Source: Methanobacteriota archaeon (lineage in GTDB: Archaea > Halobacteriota > Methanosarcinia > Methanosarcinales > Methanosarcinaceae). Taken from it: a stretch of DNA of 64,000 nt. Positions 8,694 through 15,121 of the stretch are shown one piece after another (position 1 is the stretch's first letter; each line of letters starts with the position of its first letter). The notes beneath the pieces are model-generated. The model had not been told where the DNA came from, made no database searches, and worked only from the letters and a program-made list of their open reading frames with translations. The stretch is taken from assembly GCA_023399215.1 (NCBI GenBank), contig JAEWQJ010000011.1:129876-193875 (forward strand). The letters run 5' to 3'. A program made the translations under genes and the position numbers.

Positions 8694-8764
8694 CCTTACT
8701 TAGAGTCACGAAGGCATTAAATGGGGAGCGAGTAAAAAAGGCTCTCTTTTTATCCAAATAAAAG

Positions 8765-8789
8765 AGGAGGCTAGTAACCCTCCTTTTTT
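8765..8789 (+). terminator. stem-loop plus T-run after the DUF2795 pair
   Basis: AGGAGG (8765-8770) pairs with CCTCCT (8779-8784) across an 8-base loop and is followed by a run of T, the layout of an intrinsic-type terminator. It is placed to end the DUF2795 transcript. Confidence 0.6.
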
Positions 8790-8905
8790 CTCCGGAATGC
8801 AGTATTTGATCAGGATTTCTGGGCTATTTCTGTGACGACTTCAGTGCTAAAATTTGGCAAGGATAATACAAGGATAAAAATACTGTAAATGTTCTGATAA
8901 ATTCT

Positions 8906-8953
8906 ATAATATGTTATATAATATGTTATATGATATGTTATATGATATGTTAT
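8906..8953. repeat. 12-bp tandem repeat, four units
   Basis: Four consecutive 12-base units, ATAATATGTTAT twice then ATGATATGTTAT twice, in the intergenic region after the DUF2795 pair. The array is purely AT-rich and noncoding. Confidence 0.9.
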
Positions 8954-9060
8954 AAAGTATAGTTATATTGTGAAATTTTATGAAAAACAGATTAATTTTA
9001 ACTAAAATAATAGTACATATCTTAGTTTTAGTTCCTTAAATATTACTTCAGGAAATTTAA

Positions 9061-9139
9061 ATATTGACGGAATTTAATGCAACACTTGAATATTAATGGA
9101 GTTTAATGCTAACTCGAATATTACTGGAGTTTAATGCGG
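9061..9139. repeat. 28/29-bp imperfect tandem repeat, about 2.8 units
   Basis: Three units begin ATATT...GGA(G/A)TTTAATGC, at 9061, 9090 and 9118. They differ by substitutions and one base of length. The array lies in the 700-base gap between the DUF2795 pair and the zinc-ribbon gene, and no gene overlaps it. Confidence 0.8.
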
Positions 9140-9398
9140 TAAATATTTCAATAATTTAAATAAAACCGCATGGTTTACTGGAATAAATTACGAAACACTT
9201 GGCTCAAAATGCAAGAAATCGTTGAGCTCTTAATAAAGCTTAATGCAGTAAGAATAAATATCATTATACTAGATATTAATAATTCAATTAGTTCATCGAG
9301 ACCCCAGACAATAACATGTTCATAAATGAGGCTCTTTTTGAATTATTTGATACTTCTCTTTGTGTGAACTTTAACGAAATATCATAGGGGAAATCATA

Positions 9399-9593
9399 AT
9401 GGAAAGAAAAGGTTCCCAGAGTAGGGATCGGGGTTCCAGCAGAGAACGTGGCTATGGTAAAGGGCCACAGACGATGTACAAAGCAAAGTGCTCAGATTGT
9501 GGCGAAGAAACAGAGGTGCCTTTCAAGCCGGATCCTGACAGGCCGGTCTACTGCAGGGAGTGTTACGCAAAGCGCAAACCAAAAAGGTATTAA
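9399..9593 (+). CDS. small CxxC-x17-CxxC zinc-binding protein
   Basis: A 64-residue basic protein. The first 25 residues are a disordered Arg/Gly/Ser-rich tail (SRDRGSSRERGYGKG) like those of RNA-binding proteins. The rest is a single zinc module: CSDC, exactly 17 residues, then CREC. The VPFKPDPDRPVYC core and KRKPKRY end match the CxxC-x17-CxxC family known from Methanosarcina. The function is unknown; binding of RNA or DNA is an inference from the basic tails. The ATG follows AGGGGAAATCATA. It seems monocistronic. Confidence 0.88.
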   Translation: MERKGSQSRDRGSSRERGYGKGPQTMYKAKCSDCGEETEVPFKPDPDRPVYCRECYAKRKPKRY

Positions 9594-9783
9594 TGTATTT
9601 GGCATCAAGCCTTGTGTTTTCATTCTGATTGATGATCTATTTACTTACTGAGGTTACCATTCTTACCTCAATTTTTCTTTTTTCCTTTGCTTTATTTTTA
9701 TCTTTTCCTTATTTTCTTCTTTCTATTACTTTTTTCTTTATATTGCTCGAAACACACTATATGTTAGTTTATATATTTAAAAC

Positions 9784-9851
9784 TGAATAAAATTTGAAAA
9801 TGAATAGAATTTAAAAATGAATAAAATCTAAAAATGAATAAAATCTAAAAA
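9784..9851. repeat. 17-bp tandem repeat, four units
   Basis: Four head-to-tail 17-base units of the form TGAATAAAATCTAAAAA; the last two are identical and the first two carry a few substitutions. The array lies just beyond the 3' end of the minus-strand gene at 9878 and after a T-rich tract ending the zinc-ribbon transcript. Confidence 0.9.
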
Positions 9852-9877
9852 TGACGCAGCCCTATATTTTAAGAGTG

Positions 9878-10231
9878 TTATTCCAGTTCCTGGGTTTCGA
9901 GTTCTCTTTCTAACTGCGTTATATCCAGAGACACTCGAAAGAGAGCATCCCTTCCTATATCCCTTACCTCAATTTCTACGGGTTGAGCCAACGTAGCTTT
10001 GATGGTTCTCCAATTTTCCCTGAAGACATCAATAATTTCCCATGGGCCGGCAGAACTATCTTTAATCCTATCTCGGGAAAGTTGTAAAAGCAGGTGTTTC
10101 TTTTCGGTAGGGGTGAGATTTTCGATTCCTTTGACCTCTAATTCACTTACAGCCGCTTCGTCCATTTTGGATCGAGCTATCATTGGCTCTCCAGGCTCAT
10201 CTTTTATTTTATTTGTCGCTTTTCTTTCCAT
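9878..10231 (-). CDS. hypothetical protein downstream of the TIR gene
   Basis: A 117-residue soluble protein, charged and rich in Glu, Lys and Arg, with no membrane helix. Predicted layout: a disordered N-terminal third, a helix LTPTEKKHLLLQLSRD, an amphipathic WEIIDVFRENWRTIKATL segment, then strands PVEIEVRDIG and ALFRVSLDI and an acidic C-terminus. A longer reading from a TTG at 10258 exists, but an AGGGGGC ribosome site sits 7 nt before the ATG at 10231. It lies 113 bases after the TIR gene on the same strand and may share its transcript. I recognise no family; partnership with the TIR protein is inferred only from position. Confidence 0.6.
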   Translation of the reverse strand: MERKATNKIKDEPGEPMIARSKMDEAAVSELEVKGIENLTPTEKKHLLLQLSRDRIKDSSAGPWEIIDVFRENWRTIKATLAQPVEIEVRDIGRDALFRVSLDITQLERELETQELE

Positions 10232-10344
10232 CAATTTGCCCCCTTTATCTGTTCCCAACCCAGTTGCTAATCAATAATTAGAGTATAGGTCTGAAGGTTC
10301 TTGGGTCCAGGTAAATATTTTTCTGGCAGTAACTGCATCTTGTC

Positions 10345-10835
10345 TCAAGGTGCGTCCCTGCAAGAAGAGCTCTCTACCTCTTCCTGAGGTGAAATATACT
10401 GCGTCATTTCCTCTCCACAATAGGGGCACGTTATCTTTAGCCAGTCAAGCCTGGTTAGTTCTCTCAGGTTCTGTATTAGTTTTCCCAGAGCATCTTCATA
10501 AGCTTCAGGAGAAAAGACAATAGGCTGGAGATGGTGTATAAGGATAGGTAATTCGACTCCCGTTTCTACCAGCGGAATTATAAGCTGGTCGGCTCCGATT
10601 GCAAGGCCAATCTCCTGATTTACTTCTGGAGACACTGCACCTTTCTGTGTGAGGATCGGGATAACACAATCTGATTGGCGAATACCAAAACGTATCCTTT
10701 CACCTTGGGAAAGAATTCTAGCTTTTCTGTACAGGGATGAAAAGCTTTCCAGCTCCACGGCCCATAGAGCTCTGGCAAGTTCCTGAGCAAGTGGTTCGTC
10801 CTGCTCACAGTGAGCTATATAAATTTTCGAGTCAT
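10345..10835 (-). pseudogene. TIR-domain protein gene with a 5' frameshift
   Basis: Most of a TIR (Toll/interleukin-1 receptor) domain can be read: KIYIAHCEQDEPLAQELARAL (beta-A/alpha-A), a SDCVIPILTQKG core, and SPEVNQEIGLAIGADQLIIPL with the position of the catalytic Glu seen in NAD-cleaving prokaryotic TIRs, then a PIVF strand and a C-terminal CPYC half-ribbon. The only ATG able to start the domain (10835, MTRK) is one base out of frame: the A4 run complementary to 10824-10827 would need a fifth A. In the present sequence only a GTG at 10758 is usable, and it would delete the first strand and helix. The gene is therefore broken, phase-variable, or affected by a base-call error. Prokaryotic TIRs commonly act in antiviral defence. 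Confidence 0.6.
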
Positions 10836-10856
10836 AGCTGTCTTACTTTACCGAAA

Positions 10857-10997
10857 TTACTCTATTTTCTTTGGTTTCTTATCGTGCTCAATTTCCGGCT
10901 CCGGATGAGGTATCGGCTCAGGTGGAGGAGCAGGTTCAGGCTCAGGTTCAGGTATCGGTTCAGGCTGGAAAGATGGTTCTTTGTCTTTTTCTGGCAA
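10857..10997 (-). CDS. small proline/glutamate-rich protein
   Basis: A 46-residue reading starting at a TTG that has AGGGGGA 9 nt upstream, the same style of ribosome site as its downstream neighbours. The sequence is dominated by PEPEPEPAPPPEP-type repeats between short charged ends (PEKDKEP and DKKPKKIE), so it would be an extended, unfolded spacer rather than a globular protein. A longer 78-residue reading from an ATG at 11093 lacks a good ribosome site. It ends 21 bases before the TIR start. Similar proline-rich stretches occur as linkers in surface proteins, so this could be a fragment. Confidence 0.4.
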   Translation of the reverse strand: MPEKDKEPSFQPEPIPEPEPEPAPPPEPIPHPEPEIEHDKKPKKIE

Positions 10998-11097
10998 AAA
11001 TAAATCCCCCTTTATAATAATAACTTCTCCTCTATAAGTACTATAACTTTCAAGGAATTTACTTTCTAAATTACTTGTTGACAGAAATAGCATCTAA

Positions 11098-11331
11098 TCT
11101 GAAAAATTCTCCTTATATGCACGCCTGCGGGATTTAGATACCTCAGACTTTTACGACCTGATAAGCACCTTGCTGATTAAAAAACCAGAATCACATCAAC
11201 TGGTCCTGGAATGGTTCAAAGAAAAAAAGGCATCAATGCCGAAAGTCGTAACAGATGACGATGTAGTCTCAATAAATGATGGGCTATTGTTTGAATACTG
11301 GGAAGTTCCTGAAATAGTGAGCGGGTTATAA
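11098..11331 (+). pseudogene. remnant of an unidentified gene (3' end)
   Basis: An open segment of 77 codons begins right after an in-frame TAA and has no start codon until an internal Met. Its product looks like a genuine globular C-terminus (FYDLISTLLIKKPESHQ, EWFKEKKASMPKV, GLLFEYWEVPEI) with normal codon use, so I read it as the tail of a gene whose 5' part was lost. I do not recognise the family. It sits between the TIR patch and thi4. Confidence 0.5.
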
Positions 11332-11630
11332 ACTTCTTTTTTTATTTCAGTTGAATACCTCGCAGCTTGCAAGCTGTCCGACAATTATTGTTAGTAATAA
11401 AAAAGTGCTATCTTCGCAAATGTCTCAGTTTTGAGGAAACTTTCTTCGAGTACATTCATCATCTATTTTTCCTTTCTACTCCACCGACTCCAACAACTTT
11501 AAAAGCAATGCCTATAATCAAAATGTGAATTTTCACGACGACAAATTGGGGTTTACAATTCCTGGTTTGTTCCTGATAAAGCCGGGCTATTCTTCCGGTT
11601 TTTAATTTAGAAGCTTTACGAGAGATTAAA

Positions 11631-12413
11631 ATGGAACTTGACGAAGTCATAATCACACGGGCAATTTTTGATGAGTACTCTAAAACCTTCCTTGACTACA
11701 CGGACGTTGATGTGGCACTTATAGGAGGAGGGCCTGCAAATCTGGTAGCTGCAAGGTATCTTGCAGAGGCAGGAGCAAAGGTTGCCATTTACGAACAAAA
11801 GTTATCGCTCGGGGGTGGCATGTGGGCTGGAGGCATGATGTTCCCGCGTATCGTTGTACAGGAAGAAGCCTGCCGCATCCTTGACGACTTCGGGATCAGG
11901 TATAAAGAGTACCAGCCCGGGTACTATGTGGCGAATTCCGTAGAGTCCGTTGGGAAGCTTATTTCAGAGGCAACTTCAGCCGGAGCTGAGGTTTTCAACC
12001 TTGTGAGCTTTGAGGATGTAATGATCCGGGAAAATGATAGAGTTACCGGAATCGTCATCAACTGGGGACCTGTCACGGCACAGCGTCTGCACGTCGATCC
12101 TCTCATGATCCGAACAAAACTCGTAATTGACGGGACAGGGCATGAAGCGGTTGTATGTAATACAATTCTCAGGAAAATTCCCAATGCAAAAATCGGAAAC
12201 CTCGGAAAGCTCGGAGAAAAACCTATGTGGTCAGAGGTTGGCGAGCGCTTGGCTGTTGACGCAACCAAGGAAATTTATCCAGGTCTGATCGTTGCGGGCA
12301 TGGCTGCAAATGCCGCAACTTGCTCTCCAAGAATGGGCCCAGTTTTCGGAGGCATGCTTCTCTCGGGAGAAAAGGCTGCAAAACTTGCCCTTGAAAAGCT
12401 TAAGGAACTCTGA
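11631..12413 (+). CDS. thi4: thiazole synthase / ribose-1,5-bisphosphate isomerase family (Thi4)
   Basis: A 260-residue Thi4-family protein that makes the thiamine thiazole phosphate from NAD, glycine and sulfur (the archaeal enzymes characterised use sulfide). The Rossmann nucleotide site GGGPANLVAARYLA (residues 32-45) is followed by an acidic strand end (AIYEQ), GGGMWAGGMMF, and the IVDGTGHEA-type strand, then the C-terminal GLIVAGMAANA..C.PRMGPVFGGMLLSG substrate/FAD-like loop. Yeast Thi4 sacrifices an active-site Cys; archaeal members usually lack it. A Cys occurs at VVCNT here, but I cannot align it with certainty. The start follows GAGATTAAA. thiC lies 43 kb away in the same window. 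Confidence 0.93.
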   Translation: MELDEVIITRAIFDEYSKTFLDYTDVDVALIGGGPANLVAARYLAEAGAKVAIYEQKLSLGGGMWAGGMMFPRIVVQEEACRILDDFGIRYKEYQPGYYVANSVESVGKLISEATSAGAEVFNLVSFEDVMIRENDRVTGIVINWGPVTAQRLHVDPLMIRTKLVIDGTGHEAVVCNTILRKIPNAKIGNLGKLGEKPMWSEVGERLAVDATKEIYPGLIVAGMAANAATCSPRMGPVFGGMLLSGEKAAKLALEKLKEL

Positions 12414-12519
12414 TACCGATCCAGAAAGAACTTTTAGCCAGATTTTGTGCGTTTTGATAGCCGGAAAACAGAAGCTTTTCTTTTTCTGAGAAGAGTCTCC
12501 TGCCTTTTCCGGCAAAAAC

Positions 12520-12529
12520 TTTATATAAA
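12520..12529 (+). promoter_or_regulatory. TATA box upstream of tRNA-His
   Basis: TTTATATAAA about 50 bases before the tRNA. The expected start 25 bases downstream would leave a short 5' leader to be removed by RNase P. Confidence 0.5.
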
Positions 12530-12576
12530 AAAACTCCTTCTATAGTTTGCTTCAATCTGAAGTACCAGATCCCCGT

Positions 12577-12649
12577 GGCCGGGGTAGGGTAGCGGCCATC
12601 CTGTGGCCCTGTGGAGGCTACGACCCGAGTTCGATTCTCGGTCCCGGCC
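12577..12649 (+). tRNA. tRNA-His (anticodon GTG)
   Basis: It folds as a full cloverleaf: acceptor GCCGGGG with TCCCGGC, anticodon stem TGGCC/GGCTA enclosing C-T-GTG-G-A, and T arm CCGAG-TTCGATT-CTCGG. The extra 5' G (12577) opposite discriminator C73 (12649) is the identity signature of tRNA-His and confirms the anticodon call. No CCA is encoded; it is added after transcription. No intron is seen. A TATA box lies upstream. Confidence 0.95.
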
Positions 12650-12840
12650 CTAATTATTTTTTAAATTTTTGTTCTCTTATCTTTTAACAGACTATTTTGT
12701 TTCTGTGAAAGTGTTTTTTACTTTTTTATTCACTTAAATATATATCTTTCAACTGTTTTTACATCTGTAATTTACCTGTAACTTATATCTGACTGGACTG
12801 TATACATTCGACTATCAAGCAAATGGAAACAAGAATTTAC

Positions 12841-14550
12841 ATGAAAGCACTTATTATAGACGGCTATGTGGATGAACCTGCCTGTCTTGGGGTTCCTCCT
12901 TACCTTTCTCCTTATCCGCGTTATATAGCAGGCGCTCTAAGAGAACGCGGGCTTTCCGAAACGGAAATTCACTATCTGACCATTGACACCCTGCGAGAAA
13001 ACCCGCCCGGAGCAGGGGAACTTACAGGGAAAGCGGACCTTGTTATCATTATAGCAGGCATGACGGTGCCAGGTAAATATCTTCGGGCTTCTCCAATTAC
13101 ACTCGGGGAAATCGAGACAATTTTCCGGACTGCACACGGGGTAAAAGTTATAGGCGGGCCTATCAGGCTCGGTTTCAGCGGCGAAGGCGGAAGGGCCGCA
13201 AAAGGTACTGAAAGCAGGATACACCTTTCAGGTGCAGTGCTTGCCAGAATGGACCTTGAAGCTTTTGTCTATGATCTTTTTAAGGACGGCGTTACCGGAA
13301 GTTCTCCTGCAAAACTCCGAAATCCTGAGGCTGTAGAGCAACGCTTCAGGACAACAGCCGAAATCGGACGCTGGGGGCCCAGGGGAGCTTTTTTGATCCG
13401 GCAGCACCCTGACTATCCTTATTGCATGTGCGAGCTTGAGACCTACAGAGGTTGTGGCAGGCATGTTCACTGTTCTTTCTGTACAGAGCCCTTTTATGGG
13501 GCTTCCGACTATCGGCCCATAGACGATGTAATTTCCGAAGCATCCGCCCTCTACTCACATGGAGCCCGCTACTTCAGGATCGGTAGGCAGCCGGATCTTT
13601 TTTCTTATCATGGCAAGGATGCTGGAGGACCTGTTCCTAAGCCTGATCCAATTGCTATTGAAAGGCTCTATAGAGGAATCCGAAACTCGGCTCCAGAGCT
13701 GTCTGTACTCCATATGGACAATGCAAACCCGATTACGCTTGCAACTTATCCTGAAGAATCTGAACAGATCCTGAAGACGATAATTAAATATCATACAGCA
13801 GGGGACGTGGCAGCTTTTGGGATGGAGAGTGCCGACAGGGCAGTAATTGAAGCCAATTCCCTTAAGGCAACCTCTGAAGAGGTCTTTGAAGCGATCAAAC
13901 TTGTGAACAGGCTTGGGGCTGTTCGAGGAGCAAACGGACTTCCCGAAATCCTTCCAGGCATCAATTTCGTGCATGGGCTGATGGGCGAATCCAGGAAAAC
14001 TTTCCAGCTTAATTATGATTTCCTGAAGGAAGTGCTAGATTCTGGATTGCTCCTGCGCAGGATCAATATTCGCCAGGTCATGGCTTTTCCCGGGACCCCT
14101 ATGTACGGAAAAGACGAAGCTGCGAGGAAGCATAAAAAAATCTTTCTGGACTATAAGGAACGGGTAAGGAAGAATATTGACCTCCCAATGTTGCGGCGTG
14201 TTGTGCCTGAAGGTACCGTGCTCAGGGATGTAATGTGTGAGGTCCGGGAAAAAGGAATTACTTTTGGGAGGCAGCTTGGCTCATACCCATTGCTGGTTGG
14301 AATTCCTGCTTCTCTGCCTTTGCGGAAATTTACTGACGTTACGGTCACAGGACATGGAATGCGCTCGATTACTGGCATACCATATCCTCTGTCTATTAAC
14401 ACCGCTTCTCCCAATCTTATCCGGGAACTTCCCGGGCTTGGCAAGAAAGCTGCGGATTCAATAATTGCCGGAGTTCCCTATGTTGATAGAGACGACTTTC
14501 TCAGGCGTGTAAGTGACGGAAATAATTTGGTTCGGTTTATTGATATTTAA
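12841..14550 (+). CDS. radical SAM protein with C-terminal helix-hairpin-helix
   Basis: A 569-residue protein in three parts. The N-terminal 150 residues form a B12-binding-like alpha/beta domain (MKALIIDGYV ... LVIIIAGMTVPG ... KVIGGP). The middle is a radical SAM TIM barrel whose cluster Cys are in RGCGRHVHCSFC (near residues 205, 211 and 214), with further conserved segments (ARYFRIGRQPD, FGMESAD, GINFVHGL). The last 70 residues carry a helix-hairpin-helix (LPGLGKKAADSII). This matches archaeal radical SAM proteins annotated only as such; the substrate is unknown. Translation may instead start 18 bases earlier (ATG 12823); neither has a good ribosome site, and MKALIIDGYV is the natural domain start. 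It appears monocistronic. Confidence 0.88.
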   Translation: MKALIIDGYVDEPACLGVPPYLSPYPRYIAGALRERGLSETEIHYLTIDTLRENPPGAGELTGKADLVIIIAGMTVPGKYLRASPITLGEIETIFRTAHGVKVIGGPIRLGFSGEGGRAAKGTESRIHLSGAVLARMDLEAFVYDLFKDGVTGSSPAKLRNPEAVEQRFRTTAEIGRWGPRGAFLIRQHPDYPYCMCELETYRGCGRHVHCSFCTEPFYGASDYRPIDDVISEASALYSHGARYFRIGRQPDLFSYHGKDAGGPVPKPDPIAIERLYRGIRNSAPELSVLHMDNANPITLATYPEESEQILKTIIKYHTAGDVAAFGMESADRAVIEANSLKATSEEVFEAIKLVNRLGAVRGANGLPEILPGINFVHGLMGESRKTFQLNYDFLKEVLDSGLLLRRINIRQVMAFPGTPMYGKDEAARKHKKIFLDYKERVRKNIDLPMLRRVVPEGTVLRDVMCEVREKGITFGRQLGSYPLLVGIPASLPLRKFTDVTVTGHGMRSITGIPYPLSINTASPNLIRELPGLGKKAADSIIAGVPYVDRDDFLRRVSDGNNLVRFIDI

Positions 14551-14623
14551 TACTTTGTTGTATTCGAGTTATTAAGTTTCAATACTTATAGAATCAGTCT
14601 ACGTTTCCGGAGTTATCATTCAT

Positions 14624-14722
14624 GCTACCTGATGCTGAATACTGAAGATTCATTATGCTGGATACTGAAGATTCGCAGCCTTTAGCATTACCGGGCTCAG
14701 GATTGCCAGGGTATCAGGTAGC
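14624..14722. repeat. inverted repeat enclosing a 20-bp direct repeat
   Basis: GCTACCTGAT (14624-14633) is perfectly complementary to ATCAGGTAGC (14713-14722). Inside are two near-identical 20-base direct repeats, ATGCTG(A/G)ATACTGAAGATTC, at 14632 and 14655. The block lies in the gap before a small membrane-protein gene and could fold as one 99-base hairpin in RNA. Confidence 0.55.
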
Positions 14723-14856
14723 TCTTTAAAGGGAGATGTTTTACATCCCGATTTTTTGAGATGTCTTTTGATCTTTCTTTTTGACAAACACTTATTTATC
14801 CAATCGGGAATCATTTTTACTTGGGATTTCTAAGGGATTCTTTAAGGGGGGTTTTG

Positions 14857-15066
14857 TTGAGCGAAAGCGCGGAAAATTTATATAGAGTAAAAATTGCTCT
14901 TCAGCTCAGTTTCATTGTCTGGGTCATGCTTGCGGTTTTCATTTTCTATGCTACGTTTGAGACAACGATCAAAATGTACGGCACTTTTTTGTTGCTGTTT
15001 ACAATAATCATCTTTACTCCTTTTCTGCCGGATGGGACAGGTTATGATGAAGGCAAGCCTGAGTAA
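14857..15066 (+). CDS. small two-helix membrane protein
   Basis: A 69-residue protein with two hydrophobic helices (ALQLSFIVWVMLAVFIFY and MYGTFLLLFTIIIFTPFL), short charged N- and C-tails, and no motif I recognise. AAGGGGGG at 14844-14851 selects the TTG at 14857 (an adjacent TTG at 14854 is also possible); a frame extension to 14821 lacks a ribosome site. It converges with the Mg2+ ATPase gene 55 bases away. The function is unknown. Confidence 0.65.
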   Translation: MSESAENLYRVKIALQLSFIVWVMLAVFIFYATFETTIKMYGTFLLLFTIIIFTPFLPDGTGYDEGKPE

Positions 15067-15121
15067 CTTCAAGATAAACCGGAGTTTCTCCTGTCAGTAT
15101 AGCTGTCAGTACAGGTAGCTC

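Noticed and set aside
8906..9139. CRISPR array
   Set aside because: The 12-bp and 28/29-bp units are contiguous, without unique spacers, and no cas gene is present anywhere in the window.
10857..11093. 78-residue start for the proline-rich gene
   Set aside because: The ATG at 11093 lacks a well-placed ribosome site, while a TTG at 10997 has AGGGGGA upstream.
11400..11630. TPP riboswitch before thi4 or thiC
   Set aside because: Neither leader shows the conserved CTGAGA and ACCTGAT elements of the THI box.
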